Source of the DNA: Arsenophonus sp046530935
GTDB lineage: Bacteria; Pseudomonadota; Gammaproteobacteria; Enterobacterales; Enterobacteriaceae
Direction: 5' to 3'
Assembly (NCBI GenBank): GCA_046530935.1
Contig: JBHEQW010000078.1
Span: 1 to 19,387 of the forward strand
Length of the DNA: 19,387 bases
Shown here: in pieces, positions 1 through 7,890 of the stretch
Numbering within the stretch: the stretch's first letter is position 1
Layout: every line of letters starts with the position of its first letter
Made by a program: the position numbers and the translations under genes
The notes under the pieces: model-generated
Told to the model about the DNA's origin: nothing
Database searches by the model: none
Seen by the model: the letters and a program-made list of their open reading frames with translations, nothing else

Positions 1-529
1 TCTTGTGCCTTGCACACTTATTTGTTGAGAACTCAATCAATATCTATATGTTGATATCTCAGTTACTAATTACGGTCTTGATATTGAACATGCGTATAGT
101 GAGGTATTACTATTAGCTGTTCTTCAAAAAAAAGAGCGGCAGTAGAAAGTCTAGCAATGCTGTGTGTCATTCAGCTGCTGTGTTACAGGTATGAACTGAT
201 AAATCTTAGTTTTTTTTGCTTGTCTTGCGTATAATCCTGGCTAGTAAGAAGTGGCAGCCTTATCTGAAGGCACAGTGGCATCACGTAATTAAAAAATGCA
301 TTTCAGTAAAAATACAAAAGAGTGTAGGATATCGTGAAATACTTTGCGCGCTACCTTTTTAAATGCACCAAGGTTATTATCTGCATTAAAACTATGACAT
401 TACAGAGGTGGACTGATTGTACATTATTAAGATCAACATTGAACTAAGCAGTAGCTGTAAGTAGACCTTAACGCAGGAAGAGATGACCTGGCTTTATATT
501 AGCAGTATTCTTGTGAGACATTTTAAAAT
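1..529. other. Decayed DNA, no intact gene
   Basis: No open reading frame of useful length is seen on either strand. A short stretch on the plus strand around 50-150 reads like degraded coding sequence (about 30 codons without a stop, ending at the TAG near 145), but I could not assign it to a family. Positions about 195-260 resemble, on the opposite strand, positions about 5955-6010 (see the repeat entries), so part of this segment belongs to a repeated element. Confidence 0.4.
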
Positions 530-740
530 GGTTGGTTACTATGGTTATCTTATTGAATCAAAAACTAAGTACATTATTACCGAAGGTATATAAGGCGTTG
601 GAGATGCATGCTTGTAAAAAAATTTGAAAAACCTTGCTTGGGTGTCCTAATGAAAGGATTCCTGCGTACATACAGATTCGTACAAATAGATTTTATATTG
701 TGATAGGCTACTTTTTATTGGTGCTATCAGCTTACCAAAC
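195..740 (+). repeat. Unidentified degenerate repeat, copy 1
   Basis: This stretch resembles the reverse complement of about 5640-6010. The best-matching part is 530-740. Read with frameshifts it gives peptide pieces such as KVYKALEM, ACKK and VLMKGFL, against KVYKALEM, TCKK and VLMKKFL in the other copy. Stop codons and indels show that it is not translated as one protein. Two diverged inverted copies 5 kb apart suggest a mobile element or duplicated accessory gene. I do not recognise the family. It could also be a phage or plasmid gene. Confidence 0.5.
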
Positions 741-1389
741 ATGCAATAAAATTATTTTTAAAAAGAATGCGTAAAACTGGAAAAAAGAAGGCTATTAAGC
801 TAAACCTATGGTTAATTTCTCTAAAATTAGTCCATTAAGTCAAAGAATATACATTCTGATGAAATTTTCAGTTATAATAAACTTAAAAGCAATTTTATCT
901 GTTTTTAGCATAAATGCATGACTTTTAGTCTTTACTTAAAGATCGATTCAATTTCATAATCATCAAACCATTCAACATATATTGTTGATAACTAAACTAT
1001 TTATCCTTGTGATGCAGTTTCGCAAGATGATTTCCAGTGAGATTGTTAAATAAATGTTTTCATCCAATCGAAAATTTTGCAATGATAGCTCTGTAAATTA
1101 ATGAATATCCTTAGTGGATAATAATATCTTAACTGTAAAAATATAGCAGGATAAAATGGAATATATTGCTTCAATTCAATGCATGAATCGACATCATCCA
1201 ACAGATTATCGGTTAGACAACTAATAAGATACAGTTTTATATTGGATAGAATGATGAAATAGTTTTTTTTGATTTGATCTGCATGCCTCTTTGTTTTTTC
1301 ATGACAACCTCTTAGTGGCAAAAAATTCTTTCATTACAGTATAAGGAATTTTTACTAAAAACCTTTGCTAACATAAGTTTTAATATTCA
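741..1389. other. Non-coding, decayed DNA
   Basis: No supported gene. A 91-codon open frame on the minus strand at 1046-1321 shows no family motif, and its AT-rich composition fits a chance opening. Positions 978-1060 resemble 4290-4360 (listed separately). Confidence 0.4.
978..1060. repeat. Short degenerate repeat shared with 4290-4360
   Basis: The segment beginning ATAACTAAA and running through TTGTGATG to the GTTTC block is closely matched at 4290-4360 in the same orientation, with scattered substitutions and small indels. The pair is too similar to be chance but too short and decayed to classify. Part of an old insertion sequence is a reasonable guess. Confidence 0.4.
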
Positions 1390-2754
1390 TTACTTGTTAT
1401 CATATTGCTTTACTGATGCTTTGTGATGTTTACCAATGTTTTTACTGTTGAGATGGCATTCTTTAGTTTTTTCTTTATTTTTATTTATAAATTTTTCTTT
1501 TCTTGCTGTTTTAGCTGGATTTTTCTATGGTTTTGGTTTATGTAGTGAACATTAATCTAATGTTTTGGTGGTTAATAGAAGGCTATTATGACGCGTATTT
1601 TTAATGGTTCTTTATAATATAAAACTTGATTTACCTAGATATATATTGATTATGAGATCTTCGACTATGCTAATTGTAATTCACTTTCGCCAAGCGTGTG
1701 TGCTTCCACAAATACGGTGCAGATAAAAACAGCAGCAGCACATTGTAAGTTGAAATTAAATATACGTGATTAAATATTGTCAATATTAAGGCCATGTGAG
1801 ACAACAGAGCTTTCAACTAAGATGTTTATTTGTTCATTATTTAGATGTTTAATAGTTTCAGTCCTCTTTACATGAACCATTTCCTACTTCAAGTAATGAA
1901 GGTTTTTATTTTAGTTTGTTATAACAATTGAACAAACTCATATGCTCTTTCGCATTTACGGATAAAGATAATAGATTTTGTAGCGTTGAGTTGTTTTAAT
2001 AGATAGAAAAGTACTGGCGGTTTTATGTTTAAAGTCATAAGCCCAAGAATAGTATTGTGGAATTTATTTTTGTTTAAGTATTAAAATATTACAATCAATC
2101 TAATAAGGATTATTCAGTAATCAATTACCAAAATCATGAATAACGTCACCTACTATTGTAGTTTTGCTGAAAATAGCATAGTTTGCTTTCTTAAGGTTAT
2201 TTCTCAGGAATGGTATTAATGTCGTTAGCAAATCCAGTATAAAGCATTTGATCGACTTCATCTAAACTTAACGTTTTAATTGCCAGACAATCAAAATTTT
2301 TTTCTTTAATTTACTGTAGTAAATATCATGTACTTGTGACAACAATATATTGTTTTTCATTAAAAATTTCAGAGTGCCTAATAAATATAGGATACTACTT
2401 CTAGTAATAGTTATAATATCAAAATGGGTATATTTAGCTAATTCTTTTGCTTGTTAAGCTACTTACATTTCTAGTTCTTGGGTTTTTGTGTTAAATTAAG
2501 AATACGCGTTTATCAAGATCGGTTACATGGAAAATCAAGTAAATATTGGATCATCTGTAGTAAGTAAGCAGTACCTTTTCCTGTTCTGTCCTGTATGTTA
2601 TGAAGCTAAAAAATATCACATCCTTTTATAGGAGAAGTGATAGCATCAACCTTAATGGTTGTTGTGAATTCATAGCCTTTATGATCTAGTGTATTGAGCA
2701 GACTTTTTGGTCTAACTCAAATTTAAAAAATGTTATTGCAGTTATTGTATTCAT
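1390..2754 (-). pseudogene. srmB: srmB pseudogene (DEAD-box RNA helicase)
   Basis: A full-length wreck of the DEAD-box ATP-dependent RNA helicase SrmB, which in E. coli helps assemble the 50S ribosomal subunit. The ATG at 2752-2754 opens a short frame (MNTITAITFFKFELDQK), then frames change repeatedly. Successive pieces are colinear with SrmB: SLLNTLDHKGYEF; a ruined P-loop (RTGKG); ELAKYTHFDIITIT; then FDCLAIKTLSLDEVDQML, where the DEAD box reads DEVD (about 2244-2290). Next come LLKQLNATKSIIFIRK, the motif VI region YLHRI (about 1720), and a lysine-rich tail ending in KNIGKHHKASVKQ before the TAA at 1390-1392. The span, 1365 bp, matches the E. coli gene (about 1335 bp). At least four frameshifts and many stops exclude a working product. 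Identification is firm and comes from piecewise colinearity. Confidence 0.87.
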
Positions 2755-2809
2755 TTAGTTAGGCAATGAATTATCTGTCATATCTATGAAGATAGTATGT
2801 TTTTTTAAA

Positions 2810-3660
2810 TAATTTGTTTTTTAACTTTAAACTAATTTTTCATAGATTACATAATGGAGTTTTGCTACCATATGCTGATTGTTGGTAATTGCTGATTGTA
2901 CAGCCAAACATATCGATCCATAGTTATCCCTCAAGCTCTTGACCAGAATTGAAATGCTGATTTTTCAGCTTATTCTTCTGTGCTACCATTCATTAAATCG
3001 CTCAAACATACCATTTGTTTTATGATGCATTGGCTGATTAAATCGATGTTCTATATCAATCTCCGCAAACAAACAGTTTAATTTTTTTTGTTGCTGAACG
3101 TTTTCGCAAGCTAAAAAGGCAGTCTATAAATTCTTTTGCATTGTCTGTAAATACACATGGATAGGCATGTGACATGCTAGCTCAAGATAATGTAAGAAGA
3201 GTTGAACATTGGCCATGGTATTGCCATTCTGAAGATAGATAAAAAGCTATCAAGTATCGCTATCTATAGCTGCGGAAAAGATATGCGTAGTAAAGTTTCG
3301 TTTAGCATTTGAGGAAATATATTTCATATTTGCGTGCAAGAAGATGAAGATTAGTATGCTCGTGGTTTTTAAACGTTTGATGCTTCTGTTTTTCATGGTT
3401 TTTTGGTTGATTTTACGAAAATGGCACTCCTCTGTGCCTGCATAAATAGCGATCGATAAAAAATCGAAATATTATAAAGTTTAGGAATTTGCGTATAACT
3501 TAACTGCTAGCAGATCGGCGAAAATGAAGAAAAACAGTTTTTCGTAGGAAAAATATACGGCTGCCTGCCTGAGTAGGCTCTACAGCGTTGTTTGCAAATG
3601 ATTGAGAATATGTCTGTGATCATCAGGCCATGTTGATGATGGTTGTTGCTTTTTTAGCAG
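2810..3660 (-). pseudogene. IS481-family transposase pseudogene
   Basis: Remains of a DDE integrase-type transposase of the IS481 kind. In minus-strand order: an N-terminal part with LQTTL and FADLLAVKLYANS (3500-3610); FLNFIIFRFFIDRYLCRHRG, which matches the family stretch before the catalytic domain (about 3430-3490); ANMKYIS and an FSAAID segment (first Asp region); VFTDNAKEF (second Asp, about 3130-3155); IEHRF; HHKTNGMFERFNEW, the hallmark block before and around the catalytic Glu (about 2986-3030); and RYVWLYNQQLP (about 2895). Stops and frame changes are scattered throughout. Only the transposase body is clear; I could not define terminal inverted repeats. It lies upstream of the srmB wreck and could have taken part in its inactivation, though many later lesions hide the original event. 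Confidence 0.82.
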
Positions 3661-3775
3661 TAAGCAGAATAATTTATAGCTACGTCTATATTTTTCAATT
3701 GTTGTTGTTTTAAATAATCTTATTCATGTCAGATGATTTTGTAAACAAAACGACCCTAGACTATGAAATCTACTA

Positions 3776-3796
3776 AGCCGATTATTTAAATCGGCT
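3776..3796. other. 8-bp inverted repeat, possible hairpin
   Basis: AGCCGATT and AATCGGCT are separated by five bases, giving a perfect 8-bp stem. A short T-rich stretch follows on the plus strand about ten bases later, too far for a standard intrinsic terminator. No intact gene ends here. It may be the relic of a terminator of a lost gene. Confidence 0.3.
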
Positions 3797-3861
3797 GATA
3801 TAAGTTTTCACACTGTAAATATAGAATTCTTTAGTAATAACTCTCTGATTATCCAATCTTA

Positions 3862-4135
3862 TTAAGCGATAGCAATTAATTTCATTTTTGCTTGTAAAAG
3901 TTTCGTACTATTTAATTCCATAGTAGCAAAGTATGGATTCTTTTTGATGATCGGCTCAATAAAAAGCCTAATACAGTCTGCATTAAATTTCTCAAGAATC
4001 TCATGGCTTACATGATCTCTGTTGATATTTAGCGATTAAGAGCGTGATTCATTCTTTCCTTTTATCTCCCGCTCTTCTATGAAGTTTTCTAGCTTTTCTA
4101 TGTTGGATATAATGATTCCATTTAAATGATTTAGG
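3862..4135 (-). pseudogene. Unidentified gene remnant, C-terminal part
   Basis: The minus strand here reads as about 90 codons with one internal TAA. It includes NIEKLENFIEEREIKGKNES, then after the stop NRDHVSHEILEKFNADC, FIEPIIKKNPYFATMEL and KLLQAKMKLIAIA, ending at TAA (3862-3864). Long in-frame stretches with mixed charged and hydrophobic residues look like true former coding sequence rather than noise. No domain is recognised; the charged start could form a helix. No clear start codon is visible upstream. A phage or accessory gene is possible. I do not assign a function. Confidence 0.45.
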
Positions 4136-4289
4136 AAAAAACATTTCGTAGACTTAAACAATACCATTTATTGTATTTATGTTAACTCTTGTTGCTCAAA
4201 CAAAGAAAGCAGTTAGGTCATCTAAACACTGTTTTCAAATTAATGCATGTTTGTTTCACTGCCTCCAGTAAAGTTAAGTTATTCAAAAT

Positions 4290-4360
4290 GTATCATAGAT
4301 AACTAAAACATTTTATCTTTGTGATGTTGTTTCATTAGAGGACTTTACTAAGATTATTAA
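4290..4360. repeat. Short degenerate repeat shared with 978-1060
   Basis: Same orientation and same core (ATAACTAAA followed by TTTGTGATG and GTTTC) as the copy at 978-1060. It ends about 25 bases before the left end of an IS256-type remnant. A 66-codon minus-strand open frame overlapping it appears to be accidental. Confidence 0.4.
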
Positions 4361-4386
4361 ATATTTTCCTGTAATCGTGGATTTTA

Positions 4387-5455
4387 GAGTTATAGTGATT
4401 TTTGATGTATGGTAGTTTAGGAGATAGTTCTGTATCTCCTGCTGATTAATTTCGTAAATAATTTCAACAACAGATAGAGATATCACATAAAAATTTATCC
4501 TACCGATGTCCACAAAACCAGATATTATCTGTGATCCTTTGCATATAAATTCATTACTAATGTGGCCAGACAGCTAATACCAACTGTGAGTCGTTGGTGG
4601 TAAGAGTTTGAAGCCATGCTTAAATATACCACTGCATCCACATTGTTGATGGGCATCAATAGCCACCTCTAGTTATTCGTAACGATTATTTTCCCAAAAG
4701 AATTAAATAGACTGGTAATTGGCGATGTTAAGATTAAAGCGCCTAAGCATAATGGAAGCTCGCATCAGTAATAGAATGTGCTTCAATACCTCGTTGCTAG
4801 TTCTTTATTTAAAACATAAAAATCCTCGGAGAGTTGCTGCCATGGATGTACGTGCAAGGCATATTCAGCAGTAATTTTTACGAACCAATGTGAGCACTTC
4901 TATGTGATAATGCGACCACTTCTCTGTGATAAAGTACATGCTCTCTTTGAGAGACGCCATCAGTAGAGTATAAAACGGCAATGGCTTGAAGAGCACATGG
5001 AATGCTGCCTATATAATTTAAGCAATACATGCTCGTTTATTTCTATGTTGATGGTATAGACAGTTCTATCAAGCAAGATGATCCACTTTGCAGTCTACTT
5101 ATTATCAGCGTCACTAAGCATGGAGGTAAGGAACTAGTTACGCTTAAAGATTGTTATCAAGAGTCAGAAGTGAATTTGGCCTAACTTCTTAATGCCGTAA
5201 GAGAGTGTGCCTTAACCATCTATCTCCTAGGCCTGCTACTGGAGGAGTGTGCATTGATTTTTGGAATGCAATAGAAAAACATTTTCAAACAAGCAGCAAC
5301 TAACGCTGTTTTCGATACACAAAACAATTAATGAGTTGGCTTCACTACTAAAATGGCATGCAACTGAAAGTTAAGGCTTAAGATGTGCTTGTGGTGTAGG
5401 TTTTGACTAACAGAGAGGCGCGACTCCACTAATAAAGATCTTGATCTTGATTGTT
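4387..5455 (+). mobile_element. IS256-family element remnant, left part
   Basis: This matches the first three quarters of the better-preserved copy at 9755-11126 in the same orientation. The left end (GAGTTATAGTGATTTTTGATG) corresponds to GAGTTATACTTATTTCTTGTG of that copy. The transposase start codon is mutated to ATA (4487-4489). Matching blocks include GCGCCTAAGCATAATGG (about 4740), GAGAGTTGCTGCCATGGATG (about 4830), the stretch equivalent to the SIKQDDPL segment (about 5070) and GAAAGTTAAGGCT (about 5365). Many stops make it non-coding. Similarity fades near 5455. The missing right part may be the fragment at 7140-7543, which would imply about 1.7 kb of later insertion. Confidence 0.72.
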
Positions 5456-5639
5456 AGGAAATTGAATTACTCTTTAAGTGAAGAGTAAAAGCTATTCATT
5501 ATTGCTAATAAGTATAATAGAACTGTTGTACTTAGTCTATTAGTCTATTGTAAGTCAAAATTTCATTGAAGTGTGTATTCTTTGACATAATACTCTAATT
5601 TTAGAGATATTAACTATATGCTTAGCTTAATAACGCTCG

Positions 5640-6010
5640 TTTTTCCATTTTATGTATTCCTTCTGATAAGAAATCCGTTGCCTGTTTAGCAAGTTGAGCT
5701 TCGATAAAAACTAGCCTGTTGTAACACAGAATGCATTTGTGCGAATTTGTACATAGGAATTTTTTCATTAGAACGAAGGTGAAAAATCCCAGTTTTTCTA
5801 GTTTTTTGCAAGTTGTCATCTCTAGTGCTTTATACACTTTTAGTAATTGTGTGCCTAGTTTATAATTCAATAAGAAAAGATATAGTAACATATTATATTA
5901 TAATCCAGTCTGTTGTCATAATAATGATCTACAATTATTTACATTAAGTAACGCTGCCACTGCTTCCTAGCGCGTATATGCCAAAATAGCAGAATGTAAA
6001 GTTACTTCGA
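5640..6010 (-). repeat. Unidentified degenerate repeat, copy 2, with 89-codon frame
   Basis: Minus-strand relative of 195-740. It contains an uninterrupted 89-codon frame (5622-5891) with YKALEM, CKKLEKLGFFTFVLMKKF, HKCILCYNRLVF and AQLAKQATDFLSEGI. The frame starts at an ATG (5889-5891) without a convincing ribosome binding site. The pair of cysteines in KCILC may suggest a former metal-binding knuckle, but this is speculative. The other copy is full of stops, so the family is decaying. Homology between copies continues upstream of the ATG, so the open frame is probably only the better-preserved end of a longer gene. Function is unknown. Confidence 0.5.
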
Positions 6011-6014
6011 TTTA

Positions 6015-6559
6015 TTCGATCATAATTATGACGAAGCAACCGAATAACAGCGTTTCGTCTAATTTTTTAACTGCTATTTTTTTAAAAAACATCTAACATT
6101 AGATAGCATGTTTAATATCCAGCTCCACTACAAAGTGATTGAGATATGAAGATGCATATGTTAATTGAGTTGTTGACCATAACTATAAAAGGTACAAAAG
6201 ATAGTAATTTCAATATCTTGGTTGCGTGATAGACTATCATAGTGCTAGTGTTTGTTGGTGTACGAACCAGTGCGAAATAAACTGTTGTGTAGACTGTTAG
6301 TATTGTTTAAAAAACCAAAAAAGAAGGTTAGGCATAGTGAAAGTAATGTGTTGGCAGTTAGTTGCCAGTAGGACAAGAGATAAATCTTCTGTACTAATCA
6401 GTGCTTGGTACATTTGATGCTACATGTGAACTGCGGGTTTTTGAATTTATAATTTTAGCAGAAAAACAGCTGTGAAAAATATTTAGGAGAGGCACATCAG
6501 TATCTATGGAATTTTATTCCATGTGCCATGGCAGAAGTCTCGCATGTAAGTATTTGCTC
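6015..6559. other. Non-coding, decayed DNA
   Basis: I see no gene, RNA or defined repeat here. All frames carry frequent stops and no peptide stretch matches a family I recognise. Confidence 0.4.
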
Positions 6560-6990
6560 AACAAATAGACTGGTTAAAAAGTTAAAAGTTTTCAGTATTT
6601 TTCAAGAAATTTATTCCAGTCATCCTGAATGAATGCTGAAAGCAGTTTAGTTGGCCAGTTGATTTATCCATAATTTTTTTATATGTAATGAATTTATCAG
6701 CAAGCATGCTTTCAGTCATTGCCATTGACTCTACTCAATGCAATTGTATCCAGATTCATCAGCTTTTACTTTAGGTGCGTATTTCTTGAAATTCATGATA
6801 ATTGTGGTTAGAAGCAGATAATACTTGCGTGTTAATAAAAAATTGTAGCCCGAATTGGATGCATTGTTGTATAACCTTTTTTGTTTGCCATAAAAAATTC
6901 AGTTGGTCTATCATCATTAATTTTTGGAGTGAGATCATAAAGTAAATTCGGATAAACATGCTGTTTAACACGTCTTAACTCGTATATTAT
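6560..6990 (-). pseudogene. Unidentified gene remnant
   Basis: On the minus strand, former coding sequence is suggested by NLLYDLTPKINDDRPTEFFM followed by ANKKGYTTMHPIRATIF, then a change of frame to NTQVLSASNHNYHEFQEIRT, and further down ESMLADKFITYKKIMDKSTG and LNCFQHSFRMTGINFLKN. These pieces follow each other in the same direction with frameshifts between them, which is typical of a dead gene of at least 130 codons. I do not recognise the family. A 66-codon open frame at 6771-6971 is in part an alternative reading of the same segment. Confidence 0.42.
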
Positions 6991-7139
6991 CTTCTTGATT
7001 TAGCAGGTTTATGGTTTCTAGAAGATTTATTACGAGCTATCTGGATGAGCTCCTGAAGGAGCTAACATATCGTACACATAAAACAATACTAGATCATGAA
7101 TTTTTTTAAAGTAGAGCAGCGTTACTACGATGTGCACAT

Positions 7140-7543
7140 TAGTGAGTTCTGCGTTCATATTTTGTTGGCAAGGTCTTCAGTGAAGTACCAATCCTGCAGA
7201 GATGAATAAGATGAAGAAAGTTCGAGAAGAACTTCTGGCATCACACAACTTCCACCTCATAGCACTGGTCATTAATAAGAACGAGGAATCCGATTAAATC
7301 GGCTTTTTCGACACTGAAGCTACGAAGGAAGTCGATGGATAAATAAAATTGTGGTTTGAAAAAAACAAGTCTTTTAATGTTATTTAACCTGATCCAATTT
7401 GTTCAGAAAAGCCGAGTCTAAGGATTTAACATGCTGACTCTGGTCTGTAAGAAACGTCAAGTTTAAGGATAGAGAACAGATTCATGAAGCATCATAGATG
7501 AGCGTAACCCTTGACCGTTATATACTAGATTTGCTAATAACTT
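7140..7543 (+). mobile_element. IS256-family element remnant, right part
   Basis: This corresponds to the last 400 bases of the copy at 9755-11126. Shared blocks: TTTTGTTGGCAAGG (about 7160); CAATCCTGCAGAGATGAA; GAGGAATCCGATTAAATCGG (about 7285-7304), equivalent to the NPIEST-like region of IS256 transposases; CAAGTTTAAGGATAGAGAAC; and the C-terminus TTCATGAAGCATCATAG with the transposase stop at 7495-7497. The right end near GCTAATAACTTG (7533-7543) matches the TAGTAATAACTC terminus of the other copies. It ends inside the eno remnant. It may be the severed right part of the element at 4387-5455, or a separate copy. Confidence 0.75.
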
Positions 7544-7836
7544 GATTTTATCGATAAAAACCTAATTTTTGGCATCTTTTATAGATTAATGCATAAACAA
7601 TTTTGGTATTTACTGCTTCAACTGCATTCAAAAACGCATTTACATAAAAAGCAATCTTTATTACCACTATGTAGTTCCAATGCTTGTGGTAAACCTGTGT
7701 ATCTATGTAGTAGATGGTATGTATGCGGTTCCTAAACCAACAAATCCACATCTTATAAATGAATTTCTGCCTTAATAATCAGATCACTAGTGAAGTTTAT
7801 GATTGTACGCCAGATGACATTAAAAATTTTGGAGAT
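7544..7836 (-). pseudogene. eno: eno pseudogene (enolase), first third only
   Basis: Enolase (2-phosphoglycerate to phosphoenolpyruvate) is normally the gene after pyrG in enterobacteria. Just downstream of pyrG the minus strand reads ISKIFNVIWRTIINF, then KAEIHL, GFVGLGTA, QALELHSGNKDCFL, NAFLNAVEAVNTKIVYALI and FIDKI. These are colinear, across frame changes, with enolase residues 1 to about 93 (MSKIVKIIGREIIDS, EAEVHLEGGFVG, EALELRDGDK, AVAAVNGPIAQALIG, GIDKI). The start codon is ATC (7834-7836) where ATG is expected. Homology stops at about codon 93, where the right end of an IS256-type element begins. I could not find the remaining two thirds further left. The first third alone lacks the barrel domain with the active site, so the gene is dead. 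Confidence 0.8.
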
Positions 7837-7890
7837 TAAGTTTTACTCAGTATAAGTTAAATTTTATTCAATAGTAAAAAATTAATACAA

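Noticed and set aside
1046..1321. 91-codon open frame on the minus strand
   Set aside because: No recognisable motif, no clear ribosome binding site, and composition like the surrounding decayed DNA.
4313..4513. 66-codon open frame on the minus strand
   Set aside because: It overlaps a short repeat and runs antisense into the left end of an IS256 relic, including the transposase start region. I also tested it as the missing part of eno; the match was too weak to claim.
7048..7063. Palindrome AGCTCCTGAAGGAGCT as a terminator
   Set aside because: The loop would be only two bases and no T run follows.
1..7540. CRISPR array, tRNA or rRNA genes in the left region
   Set aside because: No regularly spaced repeats, no cloverleaf-like conserved tRNA blocks and no rRNA signature sequences were seen.
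7548..7751. 67-codon open frame on the minus strand as an independent gene
   Set aside because: Its second half is one frame of the broken eno gene (the AVEAVNTKIVYALI segment); its first half is out of the enolase frame.
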